A program made the translations under genes and the position numbers. From Drosophila persimilis (lineage: Eukaryota > Arthropoda > Insecta > Diptera > Drosophilidae), in assembly GCF_003286085.1 (NCBI RefSeq), contig NW_020825288.1:11098001-11162000 (forward strand): 64,000 bases of DNA, written 5' to 3'. The notes under the pieces were generated by a model. It saw nothing but the letters and a program-made list of their open reading frames with translations, was not told the origin of the DNA and made no database searches. This document shows, piece by piece, positions 24,100 through 35,782 of the stretch; within the stretch, counting starts at the first letter, position 1, and each line of letters begins with the position of its first letter.

Positions 24100-26691
24100 A
24101 CTGCTACTGGCTGCTGCTCCTGCTGCTGTTTCTTCTGCTTCTATTTTTTATGCAATTTGTCCTTAGAAGTTCGTTGCTTTTTTTCGGCGTTGCCAGGCCA
24201 AAAATTGTTTAATTAAAAGTTTTGTGCTGGCAGTGGAAACAACAACGGTTGGAAGATGTTTGGTTTTTCTTCTTCCTTATGGACCGCTTTCAGTTTCACT
24301 TTTTGCTGCTTGCTGCTTGCTCGCCCCGCGCACTTTAAGCATTTCCATGCAACGCGAAATGTTTTCATTAATTAAACGCTTGGCAACTCAACATCGCGTC
24401 GGCTGCCAGCCATCTCAGCCATCAGCATTTGACTAATATTATTATTAAATGCCTTTTCATTGAGCTTTTGTCCGCACTTGTCCGCCTTTTGTCAGGGGCA
24501 GCCATTCAAGTTGAAAGTCGGCCCAATTGTAATTAAATAAATACGCAACGCTCAATCCCCGAATATGCCTTTCAATATGCATTATAATTATGCCTACTTA
24601 AGGTCACATCAAAGCAGGCCCAGCGCGCACGACAATGTGCGCTGCCAAAATGATTTTAATTAACAAATTAGCAATTAATAATAGACCGAACAGACGTTAC
24701 CCAAAAACACTCCCTCAAAGTGGGAGTGGGACGCTTCGATTGAAAACTTACCTATAGACTGACACAAAGGAAAGTTGAGCCAAATGGAGTGCTGAAACTC
24801 AATCCTTATCACCTGTTAACAAAAAAGAGGTCTACTCTGATTGGAATTGCCTCTCTGGTATCTGGAAAAATAAGAGAAAACTCACAATCACATCATCATC
24901 TCCTTACTCTTTGAGCTCTGCAGACTAGAACAATATTTGCTTGAATTTGTTTTCTCTCACATTCTACCGCCAGCCCCCTCCAAACTCCCCCACAGAAAGT
25001 GGTGCAAAAATGTTCAGTTGGCAATTAAAACGCAAAGAGAACGCCACCTGAAGTCTTTGTAAAACCAATCAAAAAATACCATATCAGTGCGTGGCCATGG
25101 GTCAGGCGGAGGGGTACTGCCGGTTCTGCGGGGGGGTGGTAAAAACTGATAATGGCAAAAGTTGAGGCACGGCACATAAGCCCACACAAACAAAGGCAAT
25201 AAGAGAGTATGTTGTGTGCGATACGACTGTGAGTTGAGGTACAACCAAAGAGCAGAGACCAGACTGCAGACTTTGTGCTGCAGACCACACACTGGCCACA
25301 GTAGAAACTTTTTGCAGCTGCCATTCCTTGCTGCCAGGGTTGACACCCATTTGAGCTGGCGCAAAACCTGTGTGAAAGCGAAACCGATAGGTAGAGTGGG
25401 TGTCAGTGCGGGGCGCGGTGGAGGTGGAAGCAGAAGTAGAGATGGATGGAGAGAGCAAAAGAGACGTCCACACAAACAAATTAGCAAAAGGAGCAACCCG
25501 AAAAGAAAACAAGCACAAATAAAGCTCTCTGTGGGCAATGTAGGACAGTGTCTCCGGTTCTATTTTGAATACCCTTTCCAGAGGGCTATGACGACCCCAT
25601 GTCTGTTTCTGACAAAACTAGTAGTTCCGCCAAATACCAAAATCCTTCAAAGCTTTGGGAGATTCCAATGGAACCATATACTCAAAATTCATTGTCATCG
25701 AAATGATACCCTTAGATCTGCCAGGGTATCTATACATGCGGCTTTCGATTGTGTATTTATTTTTTGATTTTTTTCGGGGAGTGGGCGGAAAGTAGGCGGG
25801 CGTACAGAGAGAGAATCATCCAGCACGACTGTGCGACTGGCGACTGCTGCAAATGTGCCAAAGTTAATTAAGATCGAAATCAATATTGGCCCTTTAGCTA
25901 AAAGCATCAAACAATCCCAACATGCCCGCTCCACTCCGGCCCGGTCCGGTACGGTCTGTTCCGTCTGTCCACTCCATTTCCAATGCGCCCTGGAGGCGTC
26001 ACCAACGTGCCGCAGTCCTCGCCCTCGCCCTCGCCCGCCCACGCCAACAGCATCTACAGAAACAACAACAAAAATGTGTCAAAGTGTGCCGAGGAAAAGT
26101 TTCGTTTGGACCCGAATACCAAAATAATTTAAGATATTTTGTGTCTACTAATTCGAACCGTCCGTAGCTCCGGCCATGGTTAACACATTGCCGCATCTTT
26201 GATTTGGTGTTTTCGGTCCTGGTCCTGGTTCTCGTCCTGGTTCTGGACTGCGGCGGGACCCCCACTCAAGTATGTAATTTAATTTGCCTAAACTTGGATA
26301 CTTTTATGTTTGCACGAGCCAACTATAGTCGGACTCGGACTCTATTTCTTGCTCTCGAATAGCATATTTGCTGGCCAAATGGAATGTCTCTTCTATGCCC
26401 ATTCCATTCCCTGGCCATTGTAATTAAATGACGAGCTTTCGTGCTGAAAGTGCGAAACTAGCATTGAATTCCCCCAAAAGAAACTATGCCCGAATGGAAT
26501 GGAAATTAAATCTGTGTCGCTGGAAAAGTTTCCTTTTGTTGGTGGAGAATAATGAAATAGTTGAAAAGATTCATCACAAGTCGAATCAAAGTAATATTTA
26601 CGGGCTGTCTTGAACCCAAACTCAGTTCCAAAGAAGGGCGAGTCTCCGTATGATAAATTAAGCGGTGAGATACATATGTACATATGTAATG

Positions 26692-26714
26692 AAGAGAGAG
26701 AGAGAGAGAGAGAG
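26692..26714. repeat. (GA)n microsatellite
   Basis: About eleven GA units. Confidence 0.9.
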
Positions 26715-26930
26715 TGGTGGCGCGTTCTTTTTGAGTAAATGTCTAAAACCTGATGAAAACTCATCCGTTACTAATAAGTTATTCTGGAACAGAAAACCCC
26801 TTTCATAAGAAATAAAATTAGTCTAGTAACTATTTCTGTTTATATCTCTGCTCTGAAAAATCAATTGGAATTGCCAGTACAAAAAAAGATGCAAAGTAAA
26901 ATCCACTAATCCGCCACTATGTGAACTGTG

Positions 26931-27694
26931 TTTTTATACCCGATACTCAAAATGAGTATTGGGGTATATTAGATTTGTGGTAAAAGTGGATGTGTGTAAC
27001 GTCCAGAAGGAATCGTTTCCGACCCTATAAAGTATATATATTCTTGATCAGCATCAATAGCCGAGTCGATTGAGCCCTGTCTGTCTGTCCGTCTGTCCGT
27101 CCGTCCGTCTGTCCGTATGTCCGTCCCCTTCAGCGCCTAATGCTCAAAGACTATAAGAGCTAGAGCAACGATGTTTTGGATCCAGACTTCTGTGATATGT
27201 CACTGCTCCAAAAATATTTCAAAACTTTGCCCCGCCCACTTCCGCCCCCACAAAGGGCGAAAATCTGTGGCATCCACAATTTCGACGATACGAGAAAACT
27301 AAAACGCAGAATCGTAGAAGATGACTATATCTTCTAGAATGCAAAATCTGAACCAGATCGTATAATTATTACAGCCAGAATCACGAAAACAATTTCACTC
27401 TTTCTCGCTCTGTCTCACTCTAACACACAGGTTTCATGGTCGGTTTTGCCAATTGCAAAATATGAGTTCAAGGATCTCAGAACCTATAAAAGCCAGAGCA
27501 ACCAAATTTGGTATCCACACTCCTGTGATATCGGACCTTGACCGTTTCCTGTCCAAATTTCGCCACACCCCCTTCCGCCCCCGCAAAGGACGAAAATCTG
27601 AGGCAACCACAAATCTCAGAGACTATTAAGGCTAGAGTAACCAAATTTGGTGCACACACTCCTTTAAGATGTCACTATAAAACGTATATCTCAG
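26931..27694 (+). mobile_element. DINE-1/SGM-like element, 3'-truncated copy
   Basis: Begins TTTTTATACCCGATACTCAA and follows the copy at 16861 closely. It carries an extra TCTGTCTGTCCGTC-type simple repeat at about 27080-27125 that the first copy lacks. The subrepeat with GACTATAAGAGCTAGAGCAA and its relatives is again present. Similarity stops at AACGTATATCTCA near 27694, so the last ~220 bases of the longer copy (the CAGCGCT ... GTTCCCCC end) are missing. Same orientation as the first copy, 10 kb away. Confidence 0.8.
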
Positions 27695-30600
27695 AAGAGA
27701 GAATTGAAACTCCACGCACCTTTCGTCTAGGGGATATCACGTAATACCCAGCCTTAGAACAGGTAATTGGTGCCTCATGCAGCAACTTGGTAATTGTAGT
27801 CTCTGGTAAAACTCTCTTTAATTTAAATAGCGCATATGCAGCTATAAAAAGTAATTTCATATTTTGGAATCAATTAAAAACAGTAATCCCATAATGGATT
27901 TTTCAGAATGTAACCCCTGACTTTTACATCAGGTAACGCTCTTATCACAGCCCATACACCCAGAGCCAGAGCTCCGCCCAATGTTTCGCACGCTTAACAA
28001 TAAATTGATGCCGTAACATGTGTAAAATCTGTAAAATCTGCTTACTAAATGCACATAAATCGGCGATTTGTTGCGGTTGAAGAGCGAGTGAAAGTGGGAA
28101 GGGGAAAGTAGCGCAAATTAACATAATCCCGGTGATAATTGAAAAACCCATTTGCGGCCATGTTACATTTTTTCTTTTTTGTTGAACAAACAATTTTCTG
28201 AATATTGAGTATCAACGATTTGGCTTGTCTATTATTGCATTTTAATCGCGTCTGAGCCGATGGGCTTTAACAAGACCTGCTGCTGCTGAAGCTCTGCTTT
28301 CGGCTGTGATAACCGATGGCCAACAAAGTTGCCACAAGAGCCCTGGATACTCTCATAGATAAGGATAAGCTGGCGGCAGCGGCAGGTGCAGGTGCATGTG
28401 CAGCACTTCAGCACTTCTAGTACATCACAATCAATATTAATTACGAAACGTAAATGTGGCACAATGTTGCTGCACTCATGGCCATTAACCTGCCAATGCA
28501 GTTCATATAATTAGGGCAGGTGGCCCAAAAGCCGGACTCTGACTCGACCCAATGCTCATAAAATGCTCGATAGACAGCCCGAAATGTAGCTGGTCTTGGG
28601 CCTGAGACTTGGCTAAGACCCGTGTCGGCCGGGAGTGGACTGCTGTTCTGCTGCATTGGCTTCGTATTTCAGCCGCGCAGAGACCGAAATAAAATTAAAA
28701 GTTTGTGTTCGCACAGGCCCCGAGTGCTCGTACAGACAGGCCGTTACCCCACTCTCCCGCGGCTGGCTAAATGCATAAAACTTGATATTTTATGTAGGGG
28801 GCCCAAAGCTCCCGCCCACCCAAGTGCAATCTCTATGCTGCTGCCGGAACCGCCCTCTGCCCTCCTCCGTTGTCGTTGCCATTGTCGTGGCCGTTGTCGT
28901 CGTGTCCCATGACAATTGCAACCGGAAACGCGCATAAATGTTGGCAGCTAACTCGATTTTTTGCCCCGTCAGTGCTGCAGTGTGCTGCTGCTGTAAAATA
29001 TTGCAACAACATTGTTGGGAACCAAGAGGAATACTCTTCTAAAATGCGGGTGCTTTCAGTTATTTCTGAATTAGCGGGCGTAAGGACACATTTTCAGGGA
29101 TAATCAGCTTAATAGAGTATCCAGCTATCACACAGAGCCTGCAACGGAAGCGTTCGCTTCAGTTTTTGGCAAATCACGGCACGCATCGCGGAGCACACAC
29201 TTAACGCCTTTGGGGAGTCGCGAGTCAACATGCCTTTTTGTTGCCTCTGATGTTTGGGGCTGCCACTGGAGCAGCCACTGCACGGACCATAAGTTGGAGG
29301 CATACGCCCTGAACAGGGCAATGTTTTGCTTATTTACGGGTTAATTGGTCGTCGGGGCCTGCCACATTACTCATAATCCATAAAAAACCGTCATCGAAAT
29401 AGGGCACAGCGCACACTTCATTAAAATGGCTAAACGGAACGGGGAGGCATAATTTTCGAATTAAAATTCAAAAGTTTGCCATGCCAAATAATGAACTCGC
29501 TCCACAATCTGTTGCCAATAGTCAAAAAGTCATAAATTTCAAATGCAGCAACAATAGCAGCAGCAGCAACAGCAGGAGTGGCAAGCGCAAAAACGTATGG
29601 CCCCAAGAAATGTTGAAAGAGGCGAGCGCAAGAAATTTGTCGTTGTCGTTTGTCGTTTGTCGTTTGCCGAGTCGGAAAATTACTCCTGAATTCATCCATG
29701 CATTGTTGTTTCGGTGGGCCATTGGGCGGGGGGCGCTGCCAATAATAATAATAATCATAACGGCAGCCGAAGAAGCAGCAGCAACGGCATCGGCAACTTC
29801 ACGCCAAAAGTGCCAAAAACATTTCAATGATGGTGCCTCTGCCTCTGGGCTCTAGCACCTCTCCTGCTCCTTCTCATTCTCCTCGTCGCCTCGTCTGCTG
29901 CTGCAATAATTTTCAAATTTTCATTTGCCATTGCGCCTCCGAAAACACAGCACAGATGTTGCTCTCTGATGGCTGGGCGAGGGGTAGGACCCGAGAAAGT
30001 AAGAATATATAGCACCTTCCTCCCCAATACACAACTCCAATGGCAATGGCAATAGCAATCGCAATCGCAATTCAAACCCTCCGGCCAGCATACTCGTACA
30101 CACACAATTGAAAACCGATTTTTCTTTCATTCTTTTTTCCGTAAATTATGTGCCAGAAATTGGACTTTTGGGTTCGTTCGGAATTCCGAGGCTTTGTATC
30201 GGCACGGCTCCAGTTGGAGGAGGTGGCTCTTGGCTCCATGGCTCCATGGCGCATGGCACATGGTACATGGCACATGGCTCTGGCTCATAATTATGTTGGA
30301 CCCCGGTCGCCTGGATAATTTGTTTGTTATGCAAGCGCTGGGGCTTGAGTGAGCAACGACGTATTGTTGGGCACCTGTCAACAGCTGCAGGAAATTAATT
30401 GGTTACACTTTGACTCTGCCTTGTGGTCCAAACATGCACTAATCACGTGTAACAGATCAAATTACGAGTAGATAATACCTCAGAGGTCTGGCTACTGTTG
30501 AATTTACGGAGTTTTAGGCACACCTTTCACTCTTCCAATTGTTTCGATGAAGGCTTCGTTCCCTCCATTGTTCGTTTTCGCCCACAATTTCCACATGCCA

Positions 30601-31104
30601 CCTGCCCCCTGCCACCTTCCGCCCTACGCAGACACAATGGGAGACTGGAATCCCTGTCAGTTCTGAGCAGCAGCAGAAACCTTAGAGGAACTGCTCCCAA
30701 AAATTCACTACCATATAAAGTTTTTCCTTTAAATTTTCTTAAAGTGAACACTGATTTCAGTGTTTACCTACACGTTTATAGCAGTATATTTTCCCTGAGT
30801 ATGGAAAATCGTCGTCCAGAATACGTTATGAAAACATAATCGAAAATTAATACCAATTTCAGTGGCCTTTGCAATACGGCTCAAATAGCTAGCAATCAAT
30901 ACCATAACTACCTTATAGGACTTAATATAATCTGGATCATTTGTACAATAAAGCTGGTGTAAAGTAAGTAGTGCAGCAACTCGACAGGTAACTCATAGTG
31001 CAACGCCGAAAAGCCAATTGAAAAGCCAACATCAGCTGTGAAAAGAAGCCAATTTACACAGCTACAAATTTACCAACTTTTCACCGAGAACCCTAACAAT
31101 AGCG
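27695..31104. other. Gene-free stretch upstream of the akirin-like gene
   Basis: No supported gene. Small CAG-rich and CCATGG-type repeats occur (for example around 30230-30280, where GGCACATGG and GGCTCCATGG recur). The last ~150 bases before 31105 would contain the 5' leader and promoter of the akirin-like gene. I see no clear TATA box or initiator there. Confidence 0.5.
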
Positions 31105-31680
31105 ATGGCCAGTGCCACACTGAAACGCGGCTTAGACCGGGAGTCGATGAACCAGCGGCCCCCCAAGCGTAGGCGTTGCAATCCCTTTGGCCAGTCGGCG
31201 GTCCCGTCGCGAGACCGCGATGGACCCACCATCTCTTCGGTGTTAGCGCAGACGCCCAGCAATCGCTTCGCCAAAGACCGCTTTGAACCGAGCCCATTCT
31301 CGGAGGCCGCGCTGGCCCAAATGTCGCCTGACAAAATGGCCAAAAATTTGTGCAACGAAATCAAAAGACTGCACAAAGGCAAGCAATTGCCTATCACGGC
31401 GGCCGCCATTGAGCGCATGCAGAACTCCGAGTCGAGCGGTTCGGAAATGGGCTCGGACAGTCCACCGAACCTGATGCGGCACTGCGAGAAGGCGTTGTTC
31501 ACATTCCAACAGGTGCAGCTCATATGCGAGGGCATGATCAAGGAGCGCGAGAATCAGCTGCGCGAGCGCTACGAGTCCGTACTGACCACCAAACTGCACA
31601 AGCAGCACGATGCCTTTGTGAAGTTCACGTACGACCAGATACAGTGTCGTTACAAGGCAGCGCCCAGCTACTTGTCGTAG
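31105..31680 (+). CDS. Akirin-like protein, intronless, probable retrocopy
   Basis: A single uninterrupted 191-codon frame. It carries the akirin hallmarks: an N-terminal MASATLKR, a nuclear localisation cluster QRPPKRRRCNPFG (about residues 17-29), a central PSPFSE/KMSPDKMA-like block, and a conserved C-terminal half (LMRH, EKALFTF, QVQLICE, KERENQLRERYESVLTTKL, FVKFTYDQIQ, AAPSYLS). Akirins are small nuclear proteins that bridge transcription factors such as Relish to SWI/SNF chromatin remodelling in immunity and development. As I recall it, D. melanogaster akirin is about 201 residues and lies on another chromosome arm. This copy is slightly shorter. It differs at positions I remember as invariant (a Trp near residue 12 is Arg; Arg/Glu to Cys/Lys in the DQIQ region). 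Lack of introns, isolation and divergence point to retroposition. The intact frame suggests it may still be functional. Confidence 0.85.
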   Translation: MASATLKRGLDRESMNQRPPKRRRCNPFGQSAVPSRDRDGPTISSVLAQTPSNRFAKDRFEPSPFSEAALAQMSPDKMAKNLCNEIKRLHKGKQLPITAAAIERMQNSESSGSEMGSDSPPNLMRHCEKALFTFQQVQLICEGMIKERENQLRERYESVLTTKLHKQHDAFVKFTYDQIQCRYKAAPSYLS

Positions 31681-31878
31681 GGCACACCAACAAAAAATGT
31701 AATAATAACAATAGTTGCAACACCATCTTAAGTGACGGTAGATCTACCGCAACAACAGGAGTCCTCATTAAAACTAAGTCAAGAAACATGGGAAACTAAA
31801 CAAGAAAACCATAGCTTACAGGAAAACTACCATACAAATTGTAAATTGTGTTTATTGGGTTTATGATAAATATTTTGA

Positions 31879-31884
31879 AATAAA
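31879..31884 (+). terminator. Poly(A) signal downstream of the akirin-like gene
   Basis: AATAAA about 200 bases after the stop codon. Several more AATAAA copies follow in the AT-rich DNA up to 32460, so which one is used is uncertain. Confidence 0.35.
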
Positions 31885-33168
31885 TGTAAAGTTAAAGTTT
31901 ACGACTTGAACTACATTATAAAAGTATTTTTAATAATTATATTACATAATGTTGTCTGTGTTAATTGTTATTATTAATAGTAAATGACCTAATCAAACAA
32001 AAACTAAAATTAAATATAAAAAATGCTGTACAGACCAGGGGAAAAAAACATGGCGGCAGGCAACAGCGACAGCCCACAAAACAAATATGCTCATATTTAA
32101 AACAAATAAAAATTAAAACCTTCAAGCTAAAATATATCGATCAATAAATTTCGCTCACACCCAAATAAAGTAACAAAGGTACATCGCTGCAATACTACAT
32201 ATGTATATACATATATATCCATTCGATGTACACAAAAAACGGAATCTAAACCATTATATATATATATTATACTGCTCTTAACTACAAATGTATCAATACC
32301 TACATATTACATAAATTAGAATACGATATACATCTCTGCAATACCAAAAAAAAAACAGCATGTCATTTCGATAATAAAAAGTAAAAATAAATATATTTCA
32401 AGTTTAAATAAAATATTTTAATTTTTAGATTAAATATCTTTCCTACCAATTGAATAAAATTGAATATTCATTAAATATGGAACGTATTATATACATAGCC
32501 CGATATTAGCCTTAATATTTCGCCTGATATTTGAATTTGGTCTTTATATAGAACTCACTTCCCGCACATCGCACAATGGATCTTCAATCTGCCTCAGTCT
32601 TGACCCCGACCCCGACCCCGATGTTCAATCCGACCCCATCTTGAATTGATCAACTTACTCATCGCTAAATCGCGATAGCTATCGCAAACATACTCTGCTG
32701 AAAAAGCTGAGCAGGTTTACTATGTCACCTTTACCTTGAGTGTATATGGTATTCACTGTTTAAATAGTTCCAGCAGTTGATTACTGAATGACTGCATGAC
32801 CAGGCAATCTGTTTAGGTCAATCCATTACTACAGTGTTTTCCATTCAGGACAAAAAGAAAAACACGATCAGCTACGTCATCAATTAGTTACTGGGCTATT
32901 TCTTTCAGGCAGTTTATTCACTTCGCATTTGTTTCCAGCTTCTTCTGTCATATTTATTTTCAATTATAACGAATGCCACTTTGTAATGGTCTTTTATTAT
33001 TTGCACAAAATATTTTTTTATGCTTGTACTGGAGAGAGCTTTTCTTACTGCTGTTCTTCTGTTGTTGTGGTTTTTCTCTTCTTTCTTTTACTACATACCA
33101 AACATTTTTCATATTTTCCGCATTACTTGCATTTATATACAAAGCTTCAGACTGCCAAACATACACAT

Positions 33169-33171
<3 letters not shown>

Positions 33172-33211
<40 letters not shown>
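33172..33211. repeat. (CA)n microsatellite, about 20 units
   Basis: Longest perfect dinucleotide run in the window, a likely polymorphic marker. Confidence 0.92.
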
Positions 33212-33213
<2 letters not shown>

Positions 33214-35751
33214 GTTATCTCTCAGCTTCCGGCTGAAAGCATTTCTTACTTCGCTTCCATTCCGCAGTCAGTCTTCGGCGCTGCGGCGCTCACTCCCTCG
33301 CATCATCAATGGGCGGCAACGTGACCACCAAGTTGTCTTGGAAAATGGTCAAAAAATAAATGGATGATTGAATGAAAACCCCGCCAGCTGGCAGAAGGAG
33401 CAAATCTATATGTACGTCGAGGATATGCAGGAACAAAAGTGGCCATCGCCAGCACAAGTCCAAGTCATCCCGAGTCTTTAAAGCCATTGGCGGCCGCCAA
33501 TTTCCGGCTCTGCGTTTTCTTCTTCTTCACTCTCTTCTGCTGGCACTTTTGCTTTGCCACGGATATTCTCTTCTCCACTTCCGTTTTGGGCAACAAGATG
33601 CTGTGTGCAACGTCTTGCATTCATTGGCCATAAGCTTGCAATTTGTGTCGTGCCGTGCCTTGCTGTGCCCTGGCCCCACTCTTACTTAAAGCTCACTCAC
33701 TTGCCCAGCCAAAAGTTGGTTGGCCCAATTTGGCTGGACTCGGACTCGGCTTCGTTGTTAGCCTCAGCCGCCGCTTCTTTTGCTCCAAATCCAGTTGGAG
33801 CTGCTTTATTAAATTTAACCCAAGCCCCAGCCCCTGCCCGAGCCCCAGCCGCAGCCCCATCAGCTGCCCAAGACCGAAACCGAATTCGAGATCTCTGTCC
33901 GTGTCCGAGCGATGACTTGAAGTCAATTGCCGCGCTAAATTTTAGCTCCAATTTCGCGAGCAGTCGAGAAAAAGACAAGCCCGAGTCCCCGGCCATTAAA
34001 ATGCTTGTTTTCGCTTGGCCTTATTATTACATACATATTTTCTTTTTTGCTCCCTGTCATCTCGTTTCGAAGCCATACAGCCTTCATGGGCCCCTCCTCC
34101 AGGTCCCAGACAAGCAGTCTGCAACGCGTCTTCGGGGATAATTGAAATTGTTTGCACAATTTTACACTCCAAAGGCTAATGGAGTAGTCGACCGAGTCGA
34201 CTGACTGGGCGCCTAACTGAAGGCGAGGCCAACGAGATGGTCCAACAGCAGATACAGTGGCCCCCACAGTTTGCTAACTGGAGGCCATTCTGTGTGTAGG
34301 AGCAGGCGGAATCTCGAGCACCACAAAGCAAAACGCCAAAGCCACTGCCCCACTGCCCACTGCCCCACTGGCCCAAGGCTGCACCGCCAGAAGTTGTGTT
34401 GCCAGTGAAATGTTAAGCAAATTGAATTTCTGCATAACAAATTGCAATGCAGATAATTTGTGTTAGATAACAAAAGAAACTGAACTGAGGCAGGCCACAA
34501 AGCGAGCCACAAACAAATTAAATAATAAGCTAGATGACCTTCAAGGCTTCTCTTCAAGGATTTCTCAAGTATTGCCAAGAAATTGAAGTCCCAGGGGCAA
34601 ATCCTGCAAAGCTGAAAAATATGCAGTACATTTTTGAGGGCATGATGGGAATTACTGACAAAAGGATAAGAGTACCACTGCAATTACCAGAAAATTCTTG
34701 ATTTTCAAAGGTAAGAGAGATCTCCGTAAATTTAAACCCACATTGGCCTTTCCGCAAGAATGCAGACAAAACATTAAAAATCCATAAGAACATCATATAT
34801 TTTTCTGTCTCGATAATATTTTCTTAACTTAATAAAAGTTAAATAGTTTAACCAATTAACTTTGATATTTCTGTAGTCGTGCTTTCCCCGTATAAAACAG
34901 ATGATTCTTGATAAAAGTTATCCACAGATTCTCCGCGAATTTTATACAAAAAAACAGGGAAGGTTTTACCATTTAATAGCTTGGAAAATCAATCAATATT
35001 TCATGTATGTACCTATTAGTACAACAAGTATTACAGATAATGAGTTTTTGAGATTTCTTACCAAAGGTCAAAAACCACTTCTGTTTTTAGTAGCGTATAC
35101 TCGTATCTGTCTGTCTCTTGATTGGAATGCAATTACAATTGTAATTACTATTTTTACAGCCTTGGCCTTGAGTTGGACTCCTGACAGACACAGAGACAGA
35201 CAGAGGCAGACACCTGTGCCAGCGAACCCTAGATGGCAAGAAGGGTGTCAAGAAAAGGAAAAGCCATTTGCATATTAGAAGTGTTTTTCACACCTCAGAC
35301 ACCCACAGACAGTGCAGACTGGAAAGGGCTTCCCTTCCCCTACCCTTTCCCCTTTCTCCTCTTCCCATTGCTGCTTATTGTTTGTGTACGTACGCATAAC
35401 GCCCTGCAAATAAAAGAAGAAATTACAGCTCATTAGAAATATGAAACAAAAATGTAAATAAAAAAAGAAGGCAAAGCACACGCTGCGGGGGGAAAAGGTC
35501 TAGAAGAGCAGTAAAAGCAAACAGCAGGAGGCCAACAGAAAAGGATTCAGACACAGCACCAGTGGCTGTGGCAGTGGCAGTGGCAACAACAGGATATGCC
35601 AAGGCAGAGACGAGTGAAAAATGTAAATAAAATATTGCACATGGTGTGGGGGGAGAGCCCAGGAACCACTTGAACACGTTGTCAAGAAGTGTGGCTTGCT
35701 ACATACATAAATATGTATCTTGGGGGATGGGTGTGTCAGCAGCAACAACAC

Positions 35752-35782
<31 letters not shown>

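Larger units (their letters stand above)
17811..26930. other. Nine-kilobase gene-free stretch
   Basis: No frame here has convincing codon bias or domain content. It holds simple repeats: CAG/CAA-rich DNA near 20660-20735, (CA)n at 20759-20783, a GGGGCAGT-type repeat at 20222-20283, (GGGTAC)n-like DNA at 24041-24099 and (GA)n at 26692-26714. Two near-DRE sites (CATCGATAG near 19441 and CTATCGATG near 19498) are present. The 174-codon minus frame at 25014-25538 is leucine/proline-rich without coding character. Confidence 0.55.

Noticed and set aside
25014..25538. 174-codon minus-strand frame
   Set aside because: Leucine/proline-rich without domain, start context or codon bias. Overlapping frames on the other strand are equally open.
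31062..31541. 159-codon minus frame across the akirin-like gene
   Set aside because: Antisense shadow. The plus frame has the full akirin motif set.
33554..34141. 195-codon plus-strand frame
   Set aside because: Carried by CCCAGCCC/GCC-type repeats that keep several frames open. No recognisable protein.
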